Part shown: in pieces, positions 20,771-35,363 of the stretch
How the letters are laid out: each line of letters starts with the position of its first letter
Numbering within the stretch: the first letter of the stretch is position 1
Origin: Citrobacter amalonaticus
GTDB lineage: Bacteria; Pseudomonadota; Gammaproteobacteria; Enterobacterales; Enterobacteriaceae
Assembly: GCA_028994555.1 (NCBI GenBank)
Contig: JARDVN010000001.1
Location: forward strand, 1,860,001-1,924,000
Length of the DNA stretch: 64,000 bases
Reading direction: 5' to 3'
The notes under the pieces: generated by a model
The model's database searches: none
The model's input: the letters and a program-made list of their open reading frames with translations, nothing else
Told to the model about the DNA's origin: nothing
Made by a program: the position numbers and the translations under genes

Positions 20771-20809
20771 AATGCATTAATATGCAAATAAAGTGAGTGA
20801 ATATTCTCT
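20771..20809. promoter_or_regulatory. Pair of ARG boxes (ArgR) at the carAB downstream promoter
   Basis: Two 18-bp boxes, AATGCATTAATATGCAAA (20771-20788) and AGTGAGTGAATATTCTCT (20792-20809), are separated by 3 bp, the standard ArgR arrangement. They end 10 bases before the carA start, so arginine repression of the second promoter is expected as in E. coli. Confidence 0.75.
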
Positions 20810-20819
20810 GGAGGGTGTT

Positions 20820-21968
20820 TTGATTAAGTCAGCGCTATTGGTTCTGGAAGACGGAACCCAGTTTCACGGTCGGGCCATAGGGGCAACAGGTTCGGCGGTT
20901 GGGGAAGTCGTTTTCAATACTTCAATGACCGGTTATCAAGAAATCCTCACTGATCCTTCCTATTCCCGCCAAATCGTTACTCTTACTTATCCCCATATCG
21001 GTAATGTCGGCACCAATGCCGCCGATGAAGAATCCTCCCAGGTCCATGCGCAAGGCCTTGTCATCCGTGACCTGCCGCTGATTGCCAGTAACTTCCGCAA
21101 TACCGAAGACCTCTCTTCTTACCTGAAACGCCATAACATCGTGGCGATTGCCGATATCGATACCCGTAAGCTGACGCGTCTGCTGCGCGAGAAAGGGGCG
21201 CAGAACGGTTGCATCATCGCGGGTGATAACCCGGATGCGGCGCTGGCGCTGGAAAAAGCGAAAGCCTTCCCGGGCCTGAATGGTATGGATCTCGCGAAGG
21301 AAGTGACCACCACGGAATCTTACAGCTGGACCCAGGGGAGCTGGACGCTGGCGGATGACCTGCCGGAAGCAAAGAAAGAAGACGAACTGCCGTTCCATGT
21401 TGTCGCCTACGACTTTGGCGCTAAGCGCAACATCCTGCGCATGCTGGTGGACCGCGGCTGCCGCCTGACGGTTGTCCCGGCAAAAACGTCGGCAGAAGAC
21501 GTGCTAAAGATGAACCCGGACGGCATCTTCCTCTCGAACGGCCCTGGTGACCCGGCGCCGTGCGATTACGCTATCGACGCCATTCAGAAATTCCTCGAGA
21601 CCGATATTCCGGTGTTTGGCATCTGCTTAGGCCATCAGCTGCTGGCGCTGGCGAGCGGGGCGAAAACTGTGAAGATGAAATTCGGTCACCACGGTGGTAA
21701 CCATCCGGTCAAAGATATCGACAACAATACGGTGATGATTACCGCCCAGAACCACGGCTTTGCGGTGGATGAAGCATCGATGCCGGCCAACCTGCGCGTG
21801 ACCCATAAGTCGCTGTTTGATGGCACCCTGCAAGGGATTCATCGCACCGACAAACCGGCATTTAGTTTCCAGGGACACCCGGAAGCGAGCCCGGGGCCGC
21901 ACGATGCCGCGCCGTTGTTCGACCATTTTATCGAGTTAATTGAGCAATACCGTCAGTCCGCGAAATAA
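20820..21968 (+). CDS. carA: Carbamoyl phosphate synthase small subunit CarA
   Basis: Glutaminase subunit that feeds ammonia to CarB for carbamoyl phosphate, used in both arginine and pyrimidine synthesis. The class I amidotransferase has its nucleophile in [15 protein letters not shown]; catalytic His and Glu lie in [13 protein letters not shown]. The start is the TTG at 20820 ([15 protein letters not shown]), as in E. coli, with GGAGG eight bases upstream. The longer ATG ORF from 20793 runs through the ArgR site and is unlikely. 382 residues, intact. Confidence 0.97.
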   Translation: MIKSALLVLEDGTQFHGRAIGATGSAVGEVVFNTSMTGYQEILTDPSYSRQIVTLTYPHIGNVGTNAADEESSQVHAQGLVIRDLPLIASNFRNTEDLSSYLKRHNIVAIADIDTRKLTRLLREKGAQNGCIIAGDNPDAALALEKAKAFPGLNGMDLAKEVTTTESYSWTQGSWTLADDLPEAKKEDELPFHVVAYDFGAKRNILRMLVDRGCRLTVVPAKTSAEDVLKMNPDGIFLSNGPGDPAPCDYAIDAIQKFLETDIPVFGICLGHQLLALASGAKTVKMKFGHHGGNHPVKDIDNNTVMITAQNHGFAVDEASMPANLRVTHKSLFDGTLQGIHRTDKPAFSFQGHPEASPGPHDAAPLFDHFIELIEQYRQSAK

Positions 21969-21986
21969 TCAGGAGTTAAGAGAGCC

Positions 21987-24900
21987 ATGCCAAAACGTAC
22001 AGACATAAAAAAGTATCCTGATTCTCGGCGCGGGCCCGATTGTGATCGGTCAGGCGTGTGAGTTTGACTACTCCGGCGCGCAGGCGTGTAAAGCGCTGCG
22101 TGAAGAGGGGTATCGCGTCATTCTGGTGAACTCCAACCCGGCAACGATTATGACCGACCCGGAAATGGCCGATGCGACCTACATCGAGCCGATTCACTGG
22201 GAAGTGGTACGCAAGATTATTGAAAAAGAGCGCCCGGACGCGGTGCTGCCGACCATGGGCGGACAGACGGCGCTGAACTGCGCGCTGGAACTGGAACGCC
22301 AGGGCGTGCTGGAAGAGTTCGGCGTCACCATGATTGGTGCGACCGCCGACGCAATTGATAAAGCGGAAGACCGCCGTCGCTTCGATATCGCAATGAAGAA
22401 GATTGGTCTCGACACCGCACGTTCCGGTATCGCGCACACGATGGAAGAGGCGCTGGCGGTCGCGGCTGACGTCGGTTATCCGTGCATTATCCGTCCTTCC
22501 TTTACCATGGGCGGCACCGGCGGCGGTATTGCCTACAACCGCGAAGAGTTTGAAGAAATTTGTACCCGCGGTCTGGATCTCTCCCCAACCAACGAGCTGC
22601 TGATTGACGAGTCGCTGATTGGCTGGAAAGAGTACGAGATGGAAGTGGTGCGTGATAAAAACGACAACTGCATCATCGTCTGCTCTATTGAAAACTTCGA
22701 TGCCATGGGCATTCACACCGGTGACTCCATCACGGTTGCGCCGGCCCAGACGCTGACCGACAAAGAGTATCAAATCATGCGTAACGCCTCGATGGCGGTA
22801 CTGCGTGAAATCGGCGTAGAAACCGGCGGTTCAAACGTGCAGTTTGCGGTAAACCCGAAAAACGGTCGCCTGATCGTGATTGAAATGAACCCGCGCGTAT
22901 CCCGCTCCTCGGCGCTGGCGTCGAAAGCCACCGGCTTCCCGATTGCGAAAGTCGCGGCGAAACTGGCGGTGGGTTACACCCTCGATGAGCTGATGAATGA
23001 CATCACTGGTGGTCGTACCCCGGCATCGTTCGAACCGTCCATCGACTACGTGGTCACTAAAATCCCACGCTTCAACTTCGAAAAATTCGTTGGCGCTAAC
23101 GACCGTCTGACGACCCAGATGAAATCGGTCGGCGAAGTGATGGCGATTGGCCGTACCCAGCAGGAATCTCTGCAAAAAGCGCTGCGTGGTCTGGAAGTGG
23201 GTGCTACCGGCTTTGACCCGAAAGTGAGCCTGGATGACCCGGAAGCGCTGACAAAAATCCGCCGTGAGCTGAAAGACGCGGGCGCTGAGCGTATCTGGTA
23301 TATCGCCGATGCCTTCCGCGCGGGCCTCTCCGTTGACGGCGTGTTTAACCTGACCAACATTGACCGCTGGTTCCTGGTACAAATTGAAGAGCTGGTGCGT
23401 CTTGAAGAAAAAGTGGCTGAGCTGGGCATTAACGGCCTGACCCCTGACTTTCTGCGCCAGCTGAAACGCAAAGGCTTTGCCGATGCGCGTCTGGCTAAAC
23501 TGGCGGGCGTACGTGAAGCAGAAATCCGCAAACTGCGCGACCAGTACAATCTGCACCCGGTCTACAAGCGTGTGGACACCTGCGCGGCAGAATTTGCCAC
23601 CGATACCGCTTACATGTACTCCACGTATGAAGATGAGTGCGAGGCGAACCCGTCCGTTGACCGCGACAAGATTATGGTGCTTGGCGGCGGTCCAAACCGT
23701 ATTGGCCAGGGCATCGAATTCGACTACTGCTGCGTACACGCCTCTCTGGCGCTGCGCGAAGACGGTTACGAAACCATCATGGTCAACTGTAACCCGGAAA
23801 CGGTCTCTACCGACTACGACACTTCCGACCGCCTCTACTTTGAGCCGGTCACGCTGGAAGATGTGCTGGAAATCGTGCGCATTGAGAAGCCGAAGGGCGT
23901 GATCGTGCAGTACGGTGGGCAGACTCCGCTGAAACTGGCCCGTGCGCTGGAAGCGGCTGGCGTGCCGGTTATCGGCACCAGCCCGGACGCAATTGACCGC
24001 GCGGAAGACCGCGAGCGTTTCCAGCATGCGGTTGACCGTCTGAAGCTGAAACAACCGGCTAACGCCACCGTGACGGCTATCGAACAGGCTGTCGAAAAAG
24101 CCAAAGAGATTGGCTATCCGCTGGTGGTGCGTCCGTCGTATGTGCTGGGCGGTCGGGCGATGGAAATCGTCTACGACGAAGCTGACCTGCGCCGTTACTT
24201 CCAGACCGCCGTTAGCGTTTCCAACGATGCGCCGGTTCTGCTCGACCGCTTCCTGGATGATGCGGTAGAAGTGGATGTCGACGCCATCTGCGACGGCGAA
24301 ATGGTGCTGATTGGCGGCATCATGGAACACATCGAACAAGCAGGCGTGCACTCCGGTGACTCCGCCTGTTCTCTGCCGGCCTACACGCTGAGCCAGGAAA
24401 TTCAGGATGTGATGCGCCAGCAGGTGCAGAAGCTGGCCTTCGAACTGCAGGTTCGTGGTCTGATGAACGTGCAGTTTGCGGTGAAAGATAACGAAGTCTA
24501 CCTGATTGAAGTTAACCCGCGTGCGGCGCGTACTGTACCGTTCGTCTCCAAAGCGACCGGCGTACCGCTGGCGAAAGTCGCGGCGCGCGTGATGGCCGGT
24601 AAATCGCTGGCCGAGCAGGGCGTGACCAAAGAAATTATCCCGCCGTACTACTCGGTGAAAGAGGTGGTGCTGCCGTTCAACAAATTCCCGGGCGTTGACC
24701 CGCTGTTAGGGCCAGAAATGCGCTCTACCGGGGAAGTGATGGGCGTGGGTCGTACCTTTGCGGAAGCGTTCGCCAAGGCGCAACTGGGCAGCAGCTCTAC
24801 CATGAAAAAACAGGGCCGTGCGCTGCTCTCCGTACGTGAAGGTGATAAAGAGCGCGTGGTTGACCTGGCGGCGAAACTGCTGAAGCAGGGCTTTGAACTG

Positions 24901-25212
24901 GACGCCACCCACGGTACCGCGATTGTGCTGGGTGAAGCCGGTATTAACCCACGCCTGGTGAACAAGGTGCATGAAGGTCGTCCGCACATTCAGGACCGTA
25001 TCAAGAATGGCGAATACACCTACATCATCAACACCACCGCAGGTCGTCGCGCCATCGAAGACTCCAGGGTGATTCGCCGTAGCGCGCTGCAGTACAAAGT
25101 GCACTACGACACCACGCTGAACGGAGGCTTTGCCACCGCGATGGCGCTGAATGCCGATGCGACGGAGAAAGTGACCTCCGTTCAGGAAATGCACGCGCAA
25201 ATTAAAAAATAA
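21987..25212 (+). CDS. carB: Carbamoyl phosphate synthase large subunit CarB (one apparent frameshift)
   Basis: Large subunit with two homologous ATP-grasp halves (for carboxyphosphate and carbamate phosphorylation), an oligomerisation domain and a C-terminal allosteric domain for UMP, IMP and ornithine. The duplicated halves are visible as [13 protein letters not shown] and [13 protein letters not shown], and as [12 protein letters not shown] and [11 protein letters not shown]. The true start is MPKRTDIKS at 21987. The A run 22007-22012 has six A where five are expected and masks the first residues. Corrected length 1074 (E. coli 1073). It lies 18 bp after carA. Confidence 0.98.
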
Positions 25213-25237
25213 TCAGCGGTATCATTTGCGTCTGCTG

Positions 25238-25271
25238 CAAAAACGGTTCCGGAAACGGAGCCGTTTTTTTT
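25238..25271 (+). terminator. Terminator of carAB
   Basis: AAAACGG-CCG / CGG-CCGTTTT stem with a GAAA loop and an eight-T tail, about 25 bp after the carB stop. Confidence 0.88.
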
Positions 25272-25463
25272 ATGCACTCAGTTCATTCCTGGGGATATAT
25301 TGCACAGATGGACAGTATTCAATGTAACAAGCAAGATTTGGCTCACACTAATGCGCCGTTAAGTTGCTTACTATCATTAGATCCCACAATTTAAATAGGG
25401 TCTTGTTTTTGTATTTTACAGACAGGGCATAACAAGATTTTTAATTTGTGAAATGGTGTGCTT

Positions 25464-25853
25464 ATGTGTGAAGAATATGTTGAAAAGCCGCTTTACCTGT
25501 TAATTGCCGATTGGGTGATGGCAGAAAAGCGTTGGGTGAGTGCAAAAGAGATTGCGAAGCACTTTAATATGGATCACTGCAAAGCGATCAATACGGTCTC
25601 TTATATTCTCGCTGAGGTCGGGGAAATTAATTGCGAGACTAAGACTATCCCTAATCAACTGGAAGGTCGTGGATGTCAGTGTCAACGCCTGGTCAGAGTG
25701 ACACACATTGATCCACAGCTGTATGCCCGCCTGGGGCATAGCGCGCAGGAGAAGATGGTCAGCAAATCGCCGCGGATGACGGCAGTGCCGCCGTCAGAAC
25801 TGAACCGCGAGCAGAAATGGCAGATGATGCTGTCAAAAAGTATGCGTCGGTAA
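25464..25853 (+). CDS. caiF: Carnitine operon activator CaiF
   Basis: Activates the divergent cai and fix operons under anaerobic conditions in the presence of carnitine. The 129-residue protein matches E. coli CaiF at both ends (EYVEKPLYLLIADW and LNREQKWQMMLSKSMRR) and carries the CQCQRLVRV segment. An N-terminal helix-turn-helix (WVSAKEIAKHFNMDHCKAIN) is apparent. I choose ATG 25464 by similarity; GTG 25458 is in frame two codons earlier. It lies downstream of carB with about 190 bp after the terminator, which should hold its own promoter. Confidence 0.93.
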   Translation: MCEEYVEKPLYLLIADWVMAEKRWVSAKEIAKHFNMDHCKAINTVSYILAEVGEINCETKTIPNQLEGRGCQCQRLVRVTHIDPQLYARLGHSAQEKMVSKSPRMTAVPPSELNREQKWQMMLSKSMRR

Positions 25854-25861
25854 GCTCTGTT

Positions 25862-25890
25862 TTGCCGGATGGCACACGACCATCCGGCAT
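25862..25890. repeat. Single REP palindrome between convergent caiF and caiE
   Basis: TGCCGGATGG...CCATCCGGCA, one imperfect palindrome between two gene ends; it may also end transcription from both sides. Confidence 0.7.
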
Positions 25891-25892
25891 GA

Positions 25893-26489
25893 TTACCTTG
25901 CCGCTTTAGCCTTCACCCCGGTTGTGCCCTTCAGGCGTGGCCGGTTTGCTTCAACCGCCGTTAATGGCGACGTTTCCCGTAGCGATGCCCGACAGCGTAC
26001 GGCGAGATCCTGATATTCCTGTGTATTCAGCCGCTTCCAGTGCAGTTCCTGTTCGCTGACGTCACGAATGACGCGGGCTGGCGTACCGACCAGCAACTGC
26101 CGTGCTGCGCCGATAAATCCGGCTTTGACGAAACTCATGGCGGCGACAATGCTTTCTTCGCCGATCACCGCACCGTCCATAATCACGCTGTTCATGCCGA
26201 CCAGTGCGTCCCTGCCTATCACGCAACCGTGCAGGATAGCACCGTGTCCGATGTGTCCATTCTCGCGTACCACCGTGTCCGTATCGCAGTAGCCATGCAT
26301 GATGCAGCCATCCTGAAGGTTGGAACCGGCTTCAAGGATCAGGCGACCATAGTCACCACGTAGCGATGTAAGCGGGCCGATGTACACGCCAGCCCCGACG
26401 ATGACATCGCCAATCAGCACCGCGCTGGGATGCACATACGCCTCAGGATGAACCACCGGAATTAAGCCTTCAAAGGCGTAGAAGCTCAT
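25893..26489 (-). CDS. caiE: Carnitine operon protein CaiE, LbetaH family
   Basis: Left-handed beta-helix protein (gamma-carbonic anhydrase / PaaY type). Hexapeptide repeats are visible, for example [17 protein letters not shown] and [17 protein letters not shown], and likely metal histidines occur in MHGYCD and GHGAILHG. In E. coli it stimulates CaiB/CaiD activity, perhaps through cofactor synthesis. I choose ATG 26489 (TTGAGGA upstream) over the in-frame ATG at 26495, giving 198 residues (E. coli 196). Last gene of caiTABCDE, separated from caiD by REP repeats. Confidence 0.93.
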   Translation of the reverse strand: MSFYAFEGLIPVVHPEAYVHPSAVLIGDVIVGAGVYIGPLTSLRGDYGRLILEAGSNLQDGCIMHGYCDTDTVVRENGHIGHGAILHGCVIGRDALVGMNSVIMDGAVIGEESIVAAMSFVKAGFIGAARQLLVGTPARVIRDVSEQELHWKRLNTQEYQDLAVRCRASLRETSPLTAVEANRPRLKGTTGVKAKAAR

Positions 26490-26508
26490 CGACATTCCTC
26501 AATTGTTT

Positions 26509-26623
26509 TTGCCGGATGGCGGCGTAAGCGCCTTATCCGGCCTACGGGACAGTGTGTTTATAGCCGGATGGCGGCGTAAATATAGGGGACGGAGTAGGCC
26601 TGATAAGCGCAGCGCCATCAGGC
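26509..26623. repeat. REP/BIME cluster between caiE and caiD
   Basis: GCCGGATGGCGG...CTTATCCGGC, a second GCCGGATGGCGG half, and GCCTGATAAGCGCAGCGCCATCAGGC. Confidence 0.9.
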
Positions 26624-26624
26624 A

Positions 26625-27410
26625 TTAACGTCCTTTCCAGACCGGCTCGCGTTTTTCTGCGAACGCCTGCGGCCCTTCGAGCGCATCTTCGGAGTGCAGC
26701 ACGGACGGATAATGCTTCAGCACGCCGCTGCGGATAAAGCGATAAGCCTCTTCCACCGGCATTTCACTGGTTGTGCGGTAAATCTCTTTCAGTGCGGCGA
26801 TGGCCAGCGGTGCGCTGTTCACCAGCTGTTGCGCCAGTTCACGCGCACTGTCCATCAATGCCTGCTGGCTGACCACTCGATTAACAATGCCCCAGCGAAG
26901 GGCTTCTTCTGCATCCATGCGTCTGCCGGTCATCACCATTTCGTTGACGATAGCCGGGGGCAGGATTTTCGGCAGGCGCAGGACGCCGCCGCTGTCTGGT
27001 ACGATGCCGAGTTTCGCTTCTGGCAGGGCAAAGCTGGCGTTATCGGCACAGACAATAAAGTCTGCGGCCAGCGCCAGTTCAAAGCCGCCGCCGAACGCAT
27101 AGCCATTGACGGCGGCGATCACCGGTTTGTCGAGATTGAAGATTTCGGTCAGGCCGGCGAATCCGCCGGGGCCAAAATCGGCGTCTGGCGCTTCACCTTC
27201 CGCCGCGGCTTTTAAATCCCAGCCGGCGGAAAAAAACTTCTCGCCCGCACCGGTAATTATCGCCACGCGCAGTTCGGGATCGTCACGGAAATTAAGAAAA
27301 ACCTCGCCCATTTGAAAACTGGTTTTTGCATCAATGGCATTCGCTTTAGGTCGATCCAGCATAATTTCCAGAATCGATCCGTTGCGGGTTAAATGTAAAG
27401 ATTCACTCAT
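26625..27410 (-). CDS. caiD: Crotonobetainyl-CoA hydratase CaiD
   Basis: Crotonase-fold enzyme that interconverts crotonobetainyl-CoA and L-carnitinyl-CoA. 261 residues, nearly identical to the E. coli protein. Visible family features: the oxyanion-hole segment [12 protein letters not shown], the [18 protein letters not shown] stretch with a catalytic-type Glu, and [13 protein letters not shown]. The frame is intact. Within caiTABCDE, about 52 bp after caiC. Confidence 0.97.
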   Translation of the reverse strand: MSESLHLTRNGSILEIMLDRPKANAIDAKTSFQMGEVFLNFRDDPELRVAIITGAGEKFFSAGWDLKAAAEGEAPDADFGPGGFAGLTEIFNLDKPVIAAVNGYAFGGGFELALAADFIVCADNASFALPEAKLGIVPDSGGVLRLPKILPPAIVNEMVMTGRRMDAEEALRWGIVNRVVSQQALMDSARELAQQLVNSAPLAIAALKEIYRTTSEMPVEEAYRFIRSGVLKHYPSVLHSEDALEGPQAFAEKREPVWKGR

Positions 27411-27462
27411 GATTCATCTCCAGTAATAGGATGTCTGGCAGGGGTTATTCCTGCCTGTAGGG

Positions 27463-29016
27463 TTATTTCAGGTTTTTTTTGATTATTTTTCCTGAACAAT
27501 TTCGGGGCAGGTCGGTTCTAATCTCCATAATTGAAGGGACTTTAAATTTCGCCATATTATTTTCACAGAAGCTGAAAAACTCTTCTTCGCTGAGCGTTTC
27601 ACCCTCGTTAAGTACCACAAAGGCTTTTATCGCTTCGTCACGGATTGAATCTTTAATTCCGATAACGACGATGTCCTGAATTTTGGGATGCCCTGAAATA
27701 ATATTTTCCAGTTCCACGCAGGAGACGTTTTCTCCTCCACGTTTAATCATGTTGCAGCGGCGATCGACAAAATAGAAAAAACCGTCTTCGTCGCGATAGC
27801 CGGAATCACCGGTATGCAACCAGCCGGTCGGCTCGAGCGCTTTGGCGGTGGCATCCGGCCTGCCGTAGTACTCTTTGAAAATCGTTTTACCCGGCACGCC
27901 CTTGATACAAATTTCCCCAATTTCACCGGCGGGCAGCGCACGGTTTTGCTCATCACGAATTTCCGCTTCATAGCCAAAACCGGGGCGTCCAATGGATGGC
28001 CAGCGTCGCTTATCACCGGGGCGATCGCCGATGATGCCGACAATGGTTTCCGTCATGCCGTAGGAGGTCAGCAGACGTACCCCGAAGCGCTCCAGAAACG
28101 CGTCTTTTTCCTGCACTGACAGGTTGAGGTAGTACATCACTTCCCGTAAGCAGTGTTCTCTGTCCAGCGTCGAGGCGGGTTGAACCATCAACGTTCTGAT
28201 CATCATCGGGATACATTCCGTGACGGTCGCGCGGTATTTACGCACTTGTCCCCAGAAAGCACGGGCGCTGTATTTTTCAATCAGCACGAAGGTGGCCCCA
28301 ACGGAGAATGCGGCCATGGCGGCAGTGCACTGGCAGTCGATGTGAAACGCAGGCATGACCGTCAGGTAAATATCGTCATCGCGCAGGGCGCATTGCCACG
28401 ACGAATAGTAGCCGGCAAAACGCAGGTTGTAGTGGGTGATGACCACCCCTTTAGGACGAGAGGTGGTACCGGAGGTAAAGAGGATCTCGGCCATGTCGTC
28501 CGTGGATAACGGTGGGGTATAGCGCAATGCTGTCGGCTGCTGGTCCTTAAGCGTCGTAAAATGGCTTACGTCATCAGCGACCGGCAACGCCTCACCAATC
28601 AGACAGATATGGCTAAGCGGCGTCGTCTCCTCTTGTTGGATCTGACGATACATCGGATAAAAAGCGGCGCTGGTCACCAGCAACTGAACCTCGCTGTTTT
28701 GCAGGATCCACGCGCTTTCATCACGCAGCAGTCGGGCATTGATCGGCACCATGACCGCGCCAATTTTCGCCAGTCCAAACCAGCAAAAGAAAAACTCCGG
28801 GCAGTTATCCAGATGCAGGGCGACCTTATCGCCTTTGCGGATCCCCAACGTGTGGAAAAGGTTTGCCGTCCGGTTAATTTCCTCATTAAGTGAGGCATAG
28901 CTGTACTGGCGTACGACCCCTTCGCAGGATTCGCAAATCAGCGCCGTTTTGGAGCCATAAACTTCAGCCAGGTCGTCCCACATCTGACGTAAATGTTGTC
29001 CGCCAACGATATCCAT
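27463..29016 (-). CDS. caiC: Crotonobetaine/carnitine-CoA ligase CaiC
   Basis: Adenylate-forming ligase that activates carnitine and its analogues to CoA esters. The AMP-binding signature is [17 protein letters not shown], with later [24 protein letters not shown] and the C-terminal lysine in [12 protein letters not shown] choose ATG 29016 ([14 protein letters not shown]) because AAGAGGTG precedes it, giving 517 residues as in E. coli; an upstream in-frame ATG at 29031 is less likely. The frame is intact. Confidence 0.96.
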   Translation of the reverse strand: MDIVGGQHLRQMWDDLAEVYGSKTALICESCEGVVRQYSYASLNEEINRTANLFHTLGIRKGDKVALHLDNCPEFFFCWFGLAKIGAVMVPINARLLRDESAWILQNSEVQLLVTSAAFYPMYRQIQQEETTPLSHICLIGEALPVADDVSHFTTLKDQQPTALRYTPPLSTDDMAEILFTSGTTSRPKGVVITHYNLRFAGYYSSWQCALRDDDIYLTVMPAFHIDCQCTAAMAAFSVGATFVLIEKYSARAFWGQVRKYRATVTECIPMMIRTLMVQPASTLDREHCLREVMYYLNLSVQEKDAFLERFGVRLLTSYGMTETIVGIIGDRPGDKRRWPSIGRPGFGYEAEIRDEQNRALPAGEIGEICIKGVPGKTIFKEYYGRPDATAKALEPTGWLHTGDSGYRDEDGFFYFVDRRCNMIKRGGENVSCVELENIISGHPKIQDIVVIGIKDSIRDEAIKAFVVLNEGETLSEEEFFSFCENNMAKFKVPSIMEIRTDLPRNCSGKIIKKNLK

Positions 29017-29080
29017 TGCACCTCTTTCCATTTTTCACGGGCGAAAGCGCTAACCGGACGAGCCGGCCAGCGCGCCGCGT

Positions 29081-31584
<2,504 letters not shown>

Positions 31585-31616
31585 CTTCTAACCTCTATGT
31601 CATGGGGTAATTAGGT

Positions 31617-33162
<1,546 letters not shown>

Positions 33163-33282
33163 TTATTTAGCGTTCCCGTTTGTTTTATTTTTGTTTATTT
33201 TTATTAAATATTTGTTGTTACTCTTTTAACCTCAGGACGCGTTGGCGAGTAACTCATAATGGGTATTCATTTTGCGGCATTC

Positions 33283-33298
33283 TGTAATCTTCGTCACA
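33283..33298. promoter_or_regulatory. Probable CRP site upstream of caiT
   Basis: TGTAATCTTCGTCACA matches the CRP consensus TGTGA-N6-TCACA at nine of ten core positions. It is 148 bp from the caiT start, in the cai-fix intergenic region (33136-33613, no gene seen). In E. coli these operons need CRP and FNR. Confidence 0.6.
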
Positions 33299-33394
33299 CT
33301 TTTTGTCTGGGGCGTTTTGGCGCTCTTTATCTTTTAAAATGATTATTAATCATTGTGTTAGATTTGTGTTTGTCGGGTTTTTCACCGTTTGGCG

Positions 33395-33427
33395 TTCAAT
33401 ATTGGTGATCTGCCAGACAATATTGAA
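33395..33427. promoter_or_regulatory. CaiF-type inverted repeat, site 1
   Basis: TTCAATATTGG, 11-bp spacer, ACAATATTGAA: half-sites that are near-perfect inverted repeats. CaiF is known to bind inverted half-sites of about 11 bp between cai and fix; assignment here is by position and pattern. Confidence 0.7.
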
Positions 33428-33450
33428 AATATTTCTTTTTGACGCCGAAT

Positions 33451-33483
33451 TTCAATATTGGTGAGGTGCTTAACAATATTGAA
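33451..33483. promoter_or_regulatory. CaiF-type inverted repeat, site 2
   Basis: The same two half-sites with the same 11-bp spacing as site 1, starting 56 bp further toward fixA. Confidence 0.7.
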
Positions 33484-33509
33484 AGTTGCGAATATCAGTG
33501 TGTGACATT

Positions 33510-33520
33510 TTCAATATTGG
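33510..33520. promoter_or_regulatory. Isolated CaiF-type half-site
   Basis: A third exact TTCAATATTGG, 59 bp after the start of site 2, with no matching right half at the expected spacing. It may be a weak, fixA-proximal contact or a decayed site. Confidence 0.45.
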
Positions 33521-33613
33521 TGATTATGGTTTTATTTCCGAATTAAAGAGCGTGATATCTGTATTTAACACCGCCGATATAAATACGTTTCCTTCATGAT
33601 ATCTGGAGATGCA

Positions 33614-34387
33614 ATGAAGATAATTACTTGCTACAAGTGCGTACCTGATGAACAGGATATTGTTGTCAATCACGCAGATGGTTCATTAGATTTCAGCAAA
33701 GCAGATGGCAAAATCAGCCAGTACGATCTGAATGCGATTGAAGCTGCCTGCCAACTGAAACAGCAGGCCAGCGACGCGCAGGTGATCGCCCTGAGTGTGG
33801 GCGGCAAGGCGTTAACCAACGCGAAAGGCCGTAAGGATGTCCTTTCCCGCGGCCCGGACGAACTGGTGGTGGTCATTGACGACCAGTTTGAGCAGGCACT
33901 GCCACAGCAAACCGCAGCGGCGCTGGCCGCTGCCGCGCAAAAGTCGGGCTTTGACCTGATTCTCTGCGGCGATGGCTCCTCCGATCTCTACGCCCAGCAG
34001 GTCAGCCTGCTGGTGGGCGAAACGCTGAGCATTCCGGCCATCAACGGCGTGAGCAAAATCCTCTCCCTGACGGAAACCATGCTGACCGTTGAACGTGAAC
34101 TGGAAGATGAAATTGAAACGCTGAGCATTCCGCTTCCGGCGGTCGTGGCCGTTTCCACCGATATTAACTCCCCACAAATTCCATCGATGAAAGCCATTCT
34201 GGGTGCGGCGAAAAAACCGGTTCAGGTCTGGTCGGCGGCGGACATTGGCTTTAGCGCCGGGGACGCCTGGTCCACGCAAACGGTGGCCGCACCGAAACAA
34301 CGTGAGCGCCAGCGCATTGTGATTGAAGGCGATGGTGAAGAACAGATCGCTGCGTTTGCCGATAGTCTGCGCAAAATCATTAATTAA
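33614..34387 (+). CDS. fixA: Electron transfer flavoprotein beta-type subunit FixA
   Basis: ETF-beta family protein that, with FixB, carries electrons to carnitine reduction (CaiA). The start is [16 protein letters not shown] at ATG 33614 (TGGAGA upstream); an in-frame ATG at 33596 is less likely. The ETF-beta signature region [20 protein letters not shown] is clear. 257 residues (E. coli 256). The frame is intact. Confidence 0.96.
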   Translation: MKIITCYKCVPDEQDIVVNHADGSLDFSKADGKISQYDLNAIEAACQLKQQASDAQVIALSVGGKALTNAKGRKDVLSRGPDELVVVIDDQFEQALPQQTAAALAAAAQKSGFDLILCGDGSSDLYAQQVSLLVGETLSIPAINGVSKILSLTETMLTVERELEDEIETLSIPLPAVVAVSTDINSPQIPSMKAILGAAKKPVQVWSAADIGFSAGDAWSTQTVAAPKQRERQRIVIEGDGEEQIAAFADSLRKIIN

Positions 34388-34399
34388 GAAGGGGATGTT

Positions 34400-35341
34400 A
34401 TGAGCAAGTTTTCCAGCGTCTGGGTATTCAGCGATACCGCGTCTCGCCTGCCGGAACTGATGAGCGGCGCGCAGATTTTAGGTGAAAAAATTAACGCGTT
34501 TGTGCAAAGCGCCGATGAGGCTACTGCGGCCATTCAGTTGGGCGCACATCACGTCTGGCAACTGAGCGGCAAGCCAGACGATCGCATGGTGGAAGATTAT
34601 GCGGACGTGATGGCACAGACCGTTCGTCAACAGGGCGATTCTGGCCTGTTACTGTTGCCCAACACCCGTCGCGGCAAACTGCTGGCGGCAAAACTGGGCT
34701 ATCGCCTTGCGGCGGCGGTGTCTAATGATGCCAGCGCCGTGACGCAGCAGGATGGCCGGGCGACGGTCAAACACATGGTGTATGGCGGTCTGGCGATGGG
34801 TGAAGAGACGCTCTCCACGCCGTTTGCGGTACTGACGCTTAGCAGCGGCACCTTTGAGGCGCAACAGCCGGATGCGACCCGCAGCGGCGAAACGCACAGC
34901 GTAGCCTGGCAGGCGCCGGGAATTACCGTCACGCGCACCGCCACGCAGCCACGTCAGAGTAACAGCGTCGATCTCGACAAGGCCCGGCTGGTGGTCAGCG
35001 TGGGGCGCGGTATCGGCAGCAAAGAGAACATCTCACTGGCGCAGGCGCTGTGTCAGGCCATTGGCGCAGAGCTGGCCTGCTCGCGTCCGGTCGCCGAAAA
35101 CGAGAAATGGATGGAGCATGAACGCTATGTCGGGATCTCGAATCTGATGCTCAAGCCGGAACTGTACCTGGCGGTGGGGATCTCCGGGCAGATCCAGCAC
35201 ATGGTAGGGGCAAACGGCGCGCAGACTATTTTTGCCATCAACAAAGACAAAAATGCGCCGATTTTTCAGTACGCGGATTACGGCATTGTCGGCGATGCGC
35301 TGAAGATCCTGCCCGCGCTGACGACCGCACTGGCACGCTAA
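34400..35341 (+). CDS. fixB: Electron transfer flavoprotein alpha-type subunit FixB
   Basis: ETF-alpha partner of FixA and the FAD-binding subunit. 313 residues as in E. coli. The C-terminal FAD domain shows [38 protein letters not shown] and [19 protein letters not shown], all typical. Located 12 bp after fixA; intact. Confidence 0.97.
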   Translation: MSKFSSVWVFSDTASRLPELMSGAQILGEKINAFVQSADEATAAIQLGAHHVWQLSGKPDDRMVEDYADVMAQTVRQQGDSGLLLLPNTRRGKLLAAKLGYRLAAAVSNDASAVTQQDGRATVKHMVYGGLAMGEETLSTPFAVLTLSSGTFEAQQPDATRSGETHSVAWQAPGITVTRTATQPRQSNSVDLDKARLVVSVGRGIGSKENISLAQALCQAIGAELACSRPVAENEKWMEHERYVGISNLMLKPELYLAVGISGQIQHMVGANGAQTIFAINKDKNAPIFQYADYGIVGDALKILPALTTALAR

Positions 35342-35363
35342 CCCATTCAGGCAGGGAGTACGT

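Noticed and set aside
20793..20819. Upstream ATG start for carA adding nine residues
   Set aside because: This stretch is the ArgR operator and promoter region; TTG 20820 has a good GGAGG site and matches E. coli.
22831..24351. 506-codon minus-strand ORF opposite carB, and similar long antisense ORFs (29177-30289 opposite caiB, 52587-54104 opposite rapA, 48544-49353 opposite lptD)
   Set aside because: They lie wholly opposite highly conserved genes, have no recognisable domains and reflect the high GC content at third codon positions.
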